Translations under genes and position numbers: made by a program
Shown here: piece after piece, positions 1 through 4,671 of the stretch
How positions within the stretch are numbered: position 1 is the stretch's first letter
How the letters are laid out: every line of letters starts with the position of its first letter
Source: Nanobdellota archaeon
GTDB lineage: Archaea; Nanobdellota; Nanobdellia; Woesearchaeales; GW2011-AR9
Length of the DNA stretch: 6,110 nucleotides
Direction of reading: 5' to 3'
Assembly: GCA_018812355.1 (NCBI GenBank)
Contig: JAHJDQ010000035.1
Coordinates: forward strand, 1-6,110
Notes under the pieces: generated by a model
Databases searched by the model: none
Seen by the model: the letters and a program-made list of their open reading frames with translations, nothing else
Told to the model about the DNA's origin: nothing

Positions 1-42
1 CTTTAGTTTCAAGGCTTCCTCGATCGATATTTTTTGGACCAT
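1..42 (-). CDS. Start of an unidentified protein, cut by the window edge
   Basis: Reading the minus strand from the ATG at 42 gives MVQKISIEEALKLK and then runs off the window. The start is supported by a TATA-like box (TTTTTAAA on the minus strand, within 61-72) centred about 25 nt upstream, which would give a leaderless mRNA. The gene is divergent from fic. Fourteen residues are too few to name a family; the composition (charged, helix-forming) is that of an ordinary soluble N-terminus. That it is a real gene is an inference from the promoter spacing plus an open frame. Confidence 0.55.
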   Translation of the reverse strand, partial: MVQKISIEEALKLK

Positions 43-60
43 CGATAGAATTTAGGGGTT

Positions 61-72
61 GGGTTTAAAAAG
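61..72 (-). promoter_or_regulatory. TATA box of the leftward gene
   Basis: On the minus strand this reads CTTTTTAAACCC. Its centre is about 25 nt upstream of the ATG at 42, which fits an archaeal TATA box driving a leaderless transcript. It could instead act on the plus strand (TTTAAAAA) for a transcript starting near 93, but no good start codon in the right place supports that. Confidence 0.45.
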
Positions 73-105
73 TATTCTTAAATAGGGTTAATCTAGTAAT
101 TTATG

Positions 106-171
106 AGGTGACCACAAAAATAGCCCAAATGTGGTCACCTAAAACAAAAACATTTAAATATGTGGTCACCT
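106..171. repeat. Left block of three GGTGACC inverted-repeat copies
   Basis: Three copies of one 10-nt word lie here: AGGTGACCAC at 106-115, its exact reverse complement GTGGTCACCT at 131-140, and GTGGTCACCT again at 162-171. The first two can form a 10-bp hairpin with a 15-nt loop. The third lies 21 nt beyond the second, and the fic TATA box sits between them. A matching block (same order, orientation and nearly the same spacing) lies at the other end of fic (1112-1176). Confidence 0.85.
152..161 (+). promoter_or_regulatory. TATA box of fic
   Basis: ATTTAAATAT is centred about 26 nt before the ATG at 183, the spacing expected for an archaeal leaderless transcript. It lies between two GTGGTCACCT copies (131-140 and 162-171). 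A protein bound to these would cover the sites where TBP and TFB bind, so they could be operators; that is inference. Confidence 0.5.
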
Positions 172-182
172 TTATTATGTCT

Positions 183-1139
183 ATGCACATAGAAAAAAGG
201 AGAGTAGGAAAAGTAACTAAATACTTTCTAACTCATTCATACCGAGAAGGCTCAAAAGTACATAAAATCAGAAAGTATTTAGGACAGAACCTAGCAAGTG
301 CCAAGCTTTCAGAACGAAAGAAAATTGCTGAGAAACTGATCTTGGAAGAAATTCATAAATATAACCTCATTAAAGATCCATTGCATTTTGAATTATCTAA
401 AGAAGAGATTGATAAGATTAAAAAGTTAGAACAAGAAATTCCCATAAAAATAGCTCACTTATCAGAAAAAGACTGGCAAGTTTTCTCAGAAATATTTACT
501 TACAATACTAACGCGATTGAAGGAAGCAAATTAAACCAAAAAGAAGTTAATGACATTTTAGAAAAAGATAAATGGCCAGACAAATCAAAAGAAGATATCG
601 CTGAAGCTTATGGGGTTGATGAAGCAATCAGGTTTATTCGAGGAACAAAAGAACACCTTTCTCTAAATTTAATCAAAAAAATTCATCAAGTTGTTTTTAA
701 AAATTCAAAACCATTTGCCGGAAAATATCGAAAAAAAGGTGAAGATGTCGTTGTCGTTGATAATCGCGGAAATATTGTTCATGAAGGGGCACCGCAATCG
801 AGAATTAATCATCTGTTGGAAGAATTAATCGACTGGTATGAGAAAAATAAAACTAAATATCCGGCTTTAGTTTTAGGGGCAGTAATTCATAATCAATTTG
901 AGAATATTCACCCTTTCAGAGATGGAAATGGCCGGGTGGGAAGAATATTGTTGAATAATATCTTTATCAAGCACCATTTGCCCCCAATTAACATTGATTT
1001 TAAGAACAGAATTGAGTATTATAACACTCTAAAAGAATATGAGTTAAATAAAAATTTAAAGCCGACAATTGAACTTTATCTGAAAAGTTATAAAGATCTT
1101 AAAAAAGAATTAGGTGACCACAAAAAGAAGAAAAAGTAG
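183..1139 (+). CDS. fic: Fic-domain protein adenylyltransferase (AMPylator)
   Basis: Fic enzymes usually transfer AMP from ATP to a hydroxyl side chain of a target protein. The frame is open from a GTG at 108, but I choose ATG 183 (318 aa). The protein from there starts MHIEKRRVGKVTKYFL, like other archaeal Fic proteins, the TATA box at 152-161 is 26 nt upstream, and the extra 25 residues only translate the repeat block. ATG 177 is possible. The complete active-site motif HPFRDGNGRVGR lies at about residues 243-254 with the catalytic His first. An inhibitory motif of type [S/T]xxxE[G/N] (TNAIEG) lies at about 109-114, N-terminal to the Fic core. This suggests a self-inhibited class II Fic whose Glu blocks ATP binding. 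AGKYRKKGEDVVVV (about 179-192) fits the substrate-binding flap. There is no clear winged-helix domain at the C-terminus, which ends in five lysines partly encoded by the right repeat block. It converges with the integrase gene, 31 nt apart. The target is unknown. Confidence 0.92.
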   Translation: MHIEKRRVGKVTKYFLTHSYREGSKVHKIRKYLGQNLASAKLSERKKIAEKLILEEIHKYNLIKDPLHFELSKEEIDKIKKLEQEIPIKIAHLSEKDWQVFSEIFTYNTNAIEGSKLNQKEVNDILEKDKWPDKSKEDIAEAYGVDEAIRFIRGTKEHLSLNLIKKIHQVVFKNSKPFAGKYRKKGEDVVVVDNRGNIVHEGAPQSRINHLLEELIDWYEKNKTKYPALVLGAVIHNQFENIHPFRDGNGRVGRILLNNIFIKHHLPPINIDFKNRIEYYNTLKEYELNKNLKPTIELYLKSYKDLKKELGDHKKKKK

Positions 1140-1145
1140 TCACCT
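1112..1145 (-). terminator. Likely terminator of the integrase transcript
   Basis: On the minus strand, AGGTGACTAC and GTGGTCACCT pair over 10 bp (one G-U wobble) around a 14-nt loop that reads TTTTTCTTCTTTTT. A U-rich stretch soon after a stop codon (the integrase stop is at 1171-1173) is how archaeal transcription usually ends. On the plus strand the same stem has one C-A mismatch. The region is also part of the fic-flanking repeat block, so termination may not be its main role. Confidence 0.4.
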
Positions 1146-1176
1146 AACGTAAAAATACTATCATTTGTAGTCACCC
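1112..1176. repeat. Right block of three GGTGACC inverted-repeat copies
   Basis: Copies are AGGTGACCAC (1112-1121), GTAGTCACCT (1136-1145) and GTAGTCACCC (1167-1176). Order, orientation and start-to-start spacing (24 and 31) match the left block (25 and 31). The first 15 nt (AGGTGACCACAAAAA) are identical in both blocks, and roughly 70% of positions match by eye over the whole block. The block overlaps the 3' end of fic and the last codon position of the integrase gene, so it overlaps two convergent genes. Confidence 0.8.
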
Positions 1177-2364
1177 AGGTAAGCCGATCTGCTTCAATTT
1201 CTCCATTAAAATAGCTTGAATCTCTTTATCCCGCAATAAAGTCGCCATGATATCATTGCTACTTTTCCGCTCCTCTTCTTGTTCCATCGCAAACTTTAAA
1301 TCTAAAATCCCCCCGCACTTATTACAATGCTTACTATCGTGAGCATTGATCGTTTCACAGCGCGGACATCTTTTAGGTAAAAGTTTGCTCTCTTCTTTTT
1401 CCTCGCCATGAGCAAAACCATTCATTTTTAAAATAGCTTTATCTACTTCCTTCCCACTCATATGGACATAGGTAGCTGGCATATCACTTCCTTGAATCCA
1501 GCCGAAGTATTGATTCATTTGAAATTCAGTCAAATGATGAGCCATGAACGTTGCCCGAGAATGTCTAAAAAGATGCGGATTACACTTTTTCTTAATTCCC
1601 GCTTGAGCAAATAAATTAATTAAAATTTTCCGCATGTTACGATATTTCATTGGTTGTTGGAAATTGGTTGTGCCACGATTAATCCATAAAGCAGCTTGCT
1701 GATTATCTTTAAAGGGATGATTATTAATCCAAGTGGAAAAATAGGGAGTGCTAGAAATTAACCTAATTTTACGTGAACCAGTCTTACCCTTAACAGCTAT
1801 CACAATCCCAAACTTATCGAAAACAACATTTCTCATTTTTAAATTGCCAATTTCACCAATTCTAGCGCCAGATTCCCAAAGTACAGAAACAAAAGCTTTG
1901 TCTCGCGGATGATGAGCAGCATTAATGATCTTCTCAACATCTTTTTCATTGATCAAATCGCCATCAGTAGGTAAATTCTTTTCCGAACGACTCATCCCAA
2001 TTTTAATCCAATCAACAATCGGTGGATATTTTTTACCTTTAGTTTTCTTGAACCATTTATAGAAACGACGAACAATAACTTTGTAAGAATGTTTTGTCCA
2101 AGCAGAATAATCATTTCGTTGCTGGACATAACTAACAAATTTCTTCAAATCAGCAATAGTAGCTTTGTCCAAATCTTTTCCTAACGCTTGGGCAATTATT
2201 TTCAAGCAAGTAAAATATTTAATCAAGCGCGGTTTAGATAAATTTTCTAAAATTAAGTCATCAACAAATTTCAAAATCAATTCTTTGTTTCTTTTAGAGA
2301 TACTTGATTTCTCCAAATTCTTTTTAGCCATAATATACTTTCTTTCATAGTTATGAATTCCCAT
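1171..2364 (-). CDS. Tyrosine recombinase/integrase with C-terminal zinc ribbon
   Basis: A 397-aa site-specific recombinase. Tyrosine recombinases cut and rejoin DNA through a covalent phosphotyrosine link. Residues about 21-110 form a SAM-like core-binding domain. The catalytic domain shows the full set: R168 (GARIGE), K194 (VKGKTGSRK), H264 and R267 (HLFRHS), W289 in the second His/Trp position, and nucleophile Y299 (ATYVHMS). Cysteines 333, 336, 347 and 350 (CPRC and CNKC) form a zinc ribbon, followed by a charged amphipathic helix to the end. It is longer than housekeeping XerA proteins because of this tail, which suggests an element-borne integrase. The start at 2364 is fixed by a strong AGGAGGTG ribosome binding site 5 nt upstream (2370-2377); MAKKN at residue 12 lacks one. 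An AAAATTTAAAAG stretch (2389-2399) may be its TATA box, although the spacing would leave almost no leader. It reads away from the tRNA gene 77 nt upstream on the same strand, a typical integrase setting. I give no symbol because the subfamily is uncertain. Confidence 0.93.
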   Translation of the reverse strand: MGIHNYERKYIMAKKNLEKSSISKRNKELILKFVDDLILENLSKPRLIKYFTCLKIIAQALGKDLDKATIADLKKFVSYVQQRNDYSAWTKHSYKVIVRRFYKWFKKTKGKKYPPIVDWIKIGMSRSEKNLPTDGDLINEKDVEKIINAAHHPRDKAFVSVLWESGARIGEIGNLKMRNVVFDKFGIVIAVKGKTGSRKIRLISSTPYFSTWINNHPFKDNQQAALWINRGTTNFQQPMKYRNMRKILINLFAQAGIKKKCNPHLFRHSRATFMAHHLTEFQMNQYFGWIQGSDMPATYVHMSGKEVDKAILKMNGFAHGEEKEESKLLPKRCPRCETINAHDSKHCNKCGGILDLKFAMEQEEERKSSNDIMATLLRDKEIQAILMEKLKQIGLPG

Positions 2365-2369
2365 ATAAA

Positions 2370-2377
2370 CACCTCCT
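2370..2377 (-). promoter_or_regulatory. Shine-Dalgarno site that fixes the integrase start
   Basis: AGGAGGTG on the minus strand ends 5 nt before the ATG at 2364. It is a near-perfect match to the 3' end of archaeal 16S rRNA and is much stronger than anything before the other genes here. It implies that the integrase mRNA has a leader, unlike its neighbours. Confidence 0.8.
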
Positions 2378-2406
2378 AAGAAACAGACTTTTAAATTTTG
2401 TAGCCC

Positions 2407-2436
2407 AAAAAGGGCCCTCGGGCATTACACCCAAGG
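2407..2436 (-). terminator. Terminator downstream of tRNA-Glu
   Basis: Read on the minus strand after the tRNA, CCTTGGG (2430-2436) pairs with CCCGAGG (2416-2422) as a 7-bp stem with a 7-nt loop. Four bases (GCCC) and then TTTTT (2407-2411) follow. A T-run shortly after a tRNA 3' end is the usual archaeal stop signal. It would separate the tRNA transcript from the integrase gene below it. Confidence 0.5.
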
Positions 2437-2455
2437 TATTATGCCCCCGCCGGGA

Positions 2456-2475
2456 CTTTCGTTCTCAAGCGAGAT
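2456..2475 (-). other. tRNA intron 3 (T-loop, 59/60), 20 nt
   Basis: The outer helix is the T-stem (GGG/CCC next to the motif). The central helix is TTCG (T54-G57) with CGAA, and the bulges are AAA and AGT. The inner helix is TCTC-GCTT-GAGA, with one extra unpaired A on its 3' side. Cutting AA^A and AG^T rebuilds the invariant loop TTCGAAT. The intron interrupts the internal T-arm signature that gene finders use. Confidence 0.88.
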
Positions 2476-2496
2476 TTCGAACCCGAGTCACCGGAT

Positions 2497-2525
2497 GTTT
2501 TTAGTAAGAACAAAAGTTCCCACTT
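2497..2525 (-). other. tRNA intron 2 (anticodon loop, 37/38), 29 nt
   Basis: A strict BHB. The outer helix is the anticodon stem CCGGA/TCCGG. The central helix is TTTT (positions 32-35) with AAAA, and the bulges are CGA and ACA. The inner helix is 9 bp (AGTGGGAAC with GTTCTTACT, two G-U pairs) closed by a TTTT loop. Cutting CG^A and AC^A leaves the loop TTTTCGA with anticodon TTC. Confidence 0.9.
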
Positions 2526-2550
2526 CGAAAATCCGGTATGATAGTCCGGA

Positions 2551-2571
2551 ATGTGCTAACCGAATGGTTAT
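2551..2571 (-). other. tRNA intron 1 (D-loop, 15/16), 21 nt
   Basis: Central 4-bp helix GTGT (tRNA positions 10-13) with GCAC (inside the intron), bulges AGA and ATT, and an inner 5-bp hairpin TAACC-ATTC-GGTTA. Cutting AG^A and AT^T joins GTGTAG to TCCGGACTATCAT, the normal archaeal Glu D-arm. There is no outer helix beyond one G-C pair, so this is a relaxed BHB. Until it is removed the D-stem cannot form, because its 5' strand is paired with the intron. Confidence 0.85.
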
Positions 2572-2610
2572 CTACACCACAGGGGCATTAATAGCAAATA
2601 TTAGTAAACC

Positions 2611-2620
2611 CTTTAAAAAG
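2611..2620 (-). promoter_or_regulatory. TATA box of tRNA-Glu
   Basis: On the minus strand this is CTTTTTAAAG, centred about 30 nt upstream of the first tRNA base (2586). The start of transcription would then fall a few bases before the tRNA, as is normal for archaeal tRNA genes. The preceding AAAACAAAATC may hold the BRE. Confidence 0.55.
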
Positions 2621-2672
2621 ATTTTGTTTTAATTACTGGAAAGAGTTAAAAAATCCCAGCGGTATTTTGAAA

Positions 2673-2704
2673 CTGCATTTGTAATCCATAATTTACAAAT
2701 ACAG
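2673..2704. promoter_or_regulatory. Inverted repeat upstream of the rimK operon promoter
   Basis: CTGCATTTGTAA (2673-2684) and TTACAAATACAG (2693-2704) are 12-nt arms with one mismatch, separated by 8 nt. The repeat ends 11 nt before the TATA box at 2715-2723, a place where archaeal activators or repressors often bind. It is the only notable structure in the 160-nt gap between the tRNA and the operon. The regulator is not identifiable. Confidence 0.45.
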
Positions 2705-2714
2705 TAACAAAACA

Positions 2715-2723
2715 CTTATAAAC
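2715..2723 (+). promoter_or_regulatory. TATA box of the retropepsin-rimK operon
   Basis: CTTATAAAC is centred about 28 nt before the ATG at 2747, which points to a leaderless or nearly leaderless transcript. No ribosome binding site precedes this ATG. Confidence 0.6.
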
Positions 2724-2746
2724 GCTAAGTTTAACAAAAATAGGAT

Positions 2747-3088
2747 ATGGAGAGGGTCATTTTAGGGTTAACTGAACGGGTAACTATCATCGGTGCAAAT
2801 GGTGAAAAAGAAGTTACTGCCAGAATTGATACAGGAGCAACAGCTTCCTCAATCGACATCAGTTTAGCTGAAGAATTAGGTTTAAATGCAACGGTAGATC
2901 GTTTTAAGATTGTTAAATCTGCTTCCGGAACTAAGAAAAGATCAGTAGTTATGGTTAAGATCAAATTAAACGGTGCAGTGATTGAAGAAGACTTTACCTT
3001 AGCTGAGAGAAGTCATATGACTTATCCCATATTAATCGGGCAAAACATTTTGAAAAAAGGTAACTTTCTGATCGATCCAAATAAATAA
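2747..3088 (+). CDS. RimB-like retropepsin-fold protease
   Basis: A 113-aa single-domain protein of the family called ATP-dependent zinc protease (RimB-like, Pfam Zn_protease), which has a retroviral-type aspartic protease fold. The active-site motif DTGA is at residues 28-31 (ARIDTGATASSID). The second family signature, YPILIGQNIL followed by a C-terminal FLIDP, is at about 93-111. The length suits one retropepsin lobe, which would work as a dimer. There is no signal peptide, so it should act in the cytoplasm. The start at 2747 is supported by the TATA box 28 nt upstream. It ends 2 nt before the RimK gene, so the two are surely co-transcribed. In bacteria such as Pseudomonas, a RimB protein is encoded with RimK and acts in the same glutamate-tail pathway. 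A role trimming or controlling the RimK product is inferred from that link and not shown here. Confidence 0.88.
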   Translation: MERVILGLTERVTIIGANGEKEVTARIDTGATASSIDISLAEELGLNATVDRFKIVKSASGTKKRSVVMVKIKLNGAVIEEDFTLAERSHMTYPILIGQNILKKGNFLIDPNK

Positions 3089-3090
3089 AC

Positions 3091-4170
3091 ATGAAAGGCG
3101 CAATAATCTCTTTAGGTAGTAAAAGTTCAATCATGGTAGCGGAGGCGATGAAAAAGTATTTTGACGAAGTGGAGATGATTCAGTTAAGAAATGTGGAAGT
3201 GAGTTTAGGAAAAGACGCTGGTGTGCTTTATGAAGGCAAACCATTAGGTTATTATGATTTCATTTATGTTAAAGGATCGTTCCGTTACGCTAATTTATTA
3301 CGTTCAATTGCGGGAATGTTAGAAAAGAAAGTTCCTTATATGCCCCTCCCGGGAAACGTCTTTAGTATTGCCCATAACAAACTGTTAACGCAGTTAATTT
3401 TACAGCAGCATAATATTCCCATGCCGAAGACTTATGTTTCTCCCAATGTTGAATCAGCAAAAGAATTATTGGAAAAAGTAAATTATCCAATTGTGATGAA
3501 ATTTCCAGAAGGAACGCAAGGCAAGGGAGTAATGTTTGCTGATTCTTTAGCTTCTGCTTCTTCATTATTAGATGCTTTAGGAGTACTTAATCAACCGTTT
3601 ATTATTCAGGAATATGTCGAAACTGATGGAACAGATATCCGAGCATTGGTGGTAGGAGATAAAGTTATCGGAGCGATGCGACGAATAGCCCAGAAAGAAG
3701 AAAAAAGGGCAAACATCCATGCTGGTGGTAAAGGCGAGTTTATTCTTTTGGATCGGGAAACGACTAAAGTTGCCGTGGATGCTGCGAAAGCATTAGATGC
3801 TGATGTGTTAGGGGTTGATATTTTAGAAGGTGGTTTAGGACCACAAGTAATAGAAGTGAATGCTTCCCCAGGACTGCAAGGTTTAAACGAAGTTTCCACT
3901 TTAGATATTCCGGACGAGCTGGCGAAATTCTTTTTTAGAAAAACTGAAGAAGTGATTAAAGGCAAGAAAACTGAAGATGCTAAAAGTGTGATGAAACAGA
4001 TTGCTTTAGAGAATGGTGATACGCAAGAAGTGGTTAGTACATTACAATTTCGGGGAGAGAAGATTATTTTGCCGGAATTTGTGAGCAAATTAACTAGGTT
4101 TAATGATCGGAAGGAATATTCAATTAAAGCAAAAAGGGGAAAGTTGGAAATAGAAGAGTTTAAAATTTGA
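3091..4170 (+). CDS. rimK: RimK-family ATP-grasp amino-acid ligase with C-terminal extension
   Basis: A 359-aa ATP-grasp enzyme. RimK-type ligases join an amino acid, often glutamate, to a C-terminal or side-chain carboxyl of a protein or cofactor through an acyl-phosphate. Residues about 1-95 are the N-terminal pre-ATP-grasp domain. K97 and K137 (PIVMKFPEGTQGKGV, with a glycine-rich loop at 141-146) should bind ATP. QEYVETDGTDIRALVVG (173-189) is the typical central segment. D243, E255 and N257 (IEVNASPG) are metal ligands. The core ends near 300. About 60 further residues, highly charged and then rich in beta-forming residues, are unlike the usual ~300-aa RimK. Other relatives with this core include LysX, MptN and CofF, so the substrate is not proven; the adjacent RimB-like gene favours a RimK role. 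The start is 2 nt after the upstream stop codon. There is no clear Shine-Dalgarno site, so translational coupling is likely. Confidence 0.88.
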   Translation: MKGAIISLGSKSSIMVAEAMKKYFDEVEMIQLRNVEVSLGKDAGVLYEGKPLGYYDFIYVKGSFRYANLLRSIAGMLEKKVPYMPLPGNVFSIAHNKLLTQLILQQHNIPMPKTYVSPNVESAKELLEKVNYPIVMKFPEGTQGKGVMFADSLASASSLLDALGVLNQPFIIQEYVETDGTDIRALVVGDKVIGAMRRIAQKEEKRANIHAGGKGEFILLDRETTKVAVDAAKALDADVLGVDILEGGLGPQVIEVNASPGLQGLNEVSTLDIPDELAKFFFRKTEEVIKGKKTEDAKSVMKQIALENGDTQEVVSTLQFRGEKIILPEFVSKLTRFNDRKEYSIKAKRGKLEIEEFKI

Positions 4171-4190
4171 TAAAAATTAGTGAAACATAA

Positions 4191-4195
4191 TTTTT
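4191..4195 (+). terminator. Oligo-T terminator of the rimK operon
   Basis: TTTTT lies 20 nt after the rimK stop codon, in the gap between two convergent genes. It is short but fits archaeal U-tract termination. The hairpin just downstream (4203-4224) may assist. Confidence 0.4.
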
Positions 4196-4202
4196 AGCAT
4201 CC

Positions 4203-4224
4203 CGGAAAAGTAAAATCTTTTCCG
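4203..4224. terminator. Hairpin between convergent genes
   Basis: CGGAAAAG (4203-4210) pairs perfectly with CTTTTCCG (4217-4224) around a 6-nt loop. It lies midway between the convergent ends of rimK and the DUF5652 gene, and could mark the 3' ends of both transcripts. Confidence 0.45.
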
Positions 4225-4229
4225 TGGAT

Positions 4230-4237
4230 AAAAAAAA
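4230..4237 (-). terminator. Oligo-T terminator of the DUF5652 gene
   Basis: On the minus strand this is a run of eight T residues starting 7 nt after the stop codon at 4244-4246. It is a good archaeal termination signal. Confidence 0.55.
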
Positions 4238-4243
4238 TAAAAT

Positions 4244-4555
4244 TCATTTCTTTTGGCGTTTAGTCGTTTTCTTTTTAACAGTTTTTTTAGAAACTGTATT
4301 CTTAGTAAATCGACCATTAGCTGCTGGTTTTATTTCTTTTACTTTCGTTTCTCTCGGTTTGAACCAGATTAAGTAAATAATCGGCAGTAAACCCATCGTG
4401 TTAAAGATTAACATAACAATAAACCAGGCTTTCTGACGATTCTTGCCAGCAAACCATAAAGCGATGCCTTTCCAAATTAAGGTCCAGATAGAAATAACTA
4501 ATAATAATAATACTGCTCCGAGTGGTTGTTGATATAAATTAAATAGATCATACAT
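4244..4555 (-). CDS. DUF5652-type small membrane protein
   Basis: A 103-aa protein with two membrane segments, about residues 12-34 and 43-65, and a strongly basic tail rich in lysine and threonine (about 66-103). The segments carry the pattern I recognise for DUF5652: tryptophans and IWKGIALW in the first, and WFIVMLIFNTMGLLPIIYL in the second. This family is common in DPANN archaea and candidate-phyla bacteria and has no known function. The lysine-rich tail would face the cytoplasm by the positive-inside rule and could touch nucleic acid or acidic proteins; that is speculation. The start is supported by GAGGTG 7 nt upstream (4563-4568). A TATA-like AAATAAATA (4591-4599) would start a transcript right at that site, giving a leader of about 14 nt. 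Confidence 0.82.
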   Translation of the reverse strand: MYDLFNLYQQPLGAVLLLLVISIWTLIWKGIALWFAGKNRQKAWFIVMLIFNTMGLLPIIYLIWFKPRETKVKEIKPAANGRFTKNTVSKKTVKKKTTKRQKK

Positions 4556-4590
4556 TTTAATGCACCTCGTTGTTTAGAAGGAAGTTTAGG

Positions 4591-4599
4591 TATTTATTT
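4591..4599 (-). promoter_or_regulatory. TATA-like box of the DUF5652 gene
   Basis: On the minus strand this is AAATAAATA, centred about 40 nt before the ATG at 4555. A start 26 nt downstream would be near 4569, just keeping the GAGGTG site in the mRNA. The surrounding A/T richness makes this only moderately reliable. Confidence 0.35.
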
Positions 4600-4671
4600 G
4601 TTGTGGTTTTGATGATTATTTATTAATATATGAACAAGTTTGATTAGTTTTTTTTATTTGTGGTAATGCTT

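Larger units (their letters stand above)
2442..2586 (-). tRNA. tRNA-Glu(UUC) split by three introns
   Basis: The 145-nt gene splices in silico to a 75-nt tRNA. Exons are 2572-2586, 2526-2550, 2476-2496 and 2442-2455. The mature form has acceptor GCCCCTG/CGGGGGC (one T-G pair) with discriminator A, D-stem GTG/CAT with loop TAGTCCGGACTAT (G18 and G19 present), anticodon stem CCGGA/TCCGG with loop TTTTCGA, anticodon TTC, variable loop TGAC, and T-stem TCGGG/CCCGG with loop TTCGAAT. The sequence closely resembles archaeal tRNA-Glu (GTGTAGTCCGG in the D-arm, CGA-type anticodon loop). CCA is not encoded. The introns sit after G15 (D-loop), after G37 (the canonical site) and after A59 (T-loop). Each cut falls between the second and third base of a 3-nt bulge beside a 4-bp helix, as archaeal splicing endonuclease requires. 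Multi-intron tRNAs with off-centre introns are best known from Thermoproteales. The precise restoration of all consensus loops makes chance very unlikely. Confidence 0.93.

Noticed and set aside
108..182. GTG 108 as the start of fic
   Set aside because: The extra 25 residues are only the translation of the repeat block, they do not resemble Fic N-termini, and the TATA box at 152-161 would lie inside the coding region.
106..1176. CRISPR array
   Set aside because: There are only six short 10-nt copies, in both orientations, in two groups with 14-21 nt gaps; there is no spacer-repeat regularity and no cas gene.
106..1176. Classic insertion sequence around fic
   Set aside because: The outer repeats are direct as blocks rather than terminal inverted repeats of a transposase unit. 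I see no transposase and no target-site duplication at 96-105 or 1177-1186.
2442..2586. Reading the tRNA as Arg with anticodon TCG, or with the intron-1 hairpin as a real D-arm
   Set aside because: Using the stem CGGAT/ATCCG gives anticodon TCG, but then intron 2 no longer has two 3-nt bulges. The Glu reading gives a strict BHB and matches archaeal tRNA-Glu in the D-arm and variable loop. The false D-arm leaves a 17-nt loop and no partner for the rest.
2441..2632. Open plus-strand frame of 63 codons
   Set aside because: It lies antisense over the whole tRNA-Glu gene, has no promoter or ribosome binding site, and its translation has no protein-like pattern.
3606..4088. Minus-strand 160-codon open frame inside rimK
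   Set aside because: It is the shadow of a clear ATP-grasp gene; its translation is Ser/Pro/Thr-rich and has no motif or start signal.
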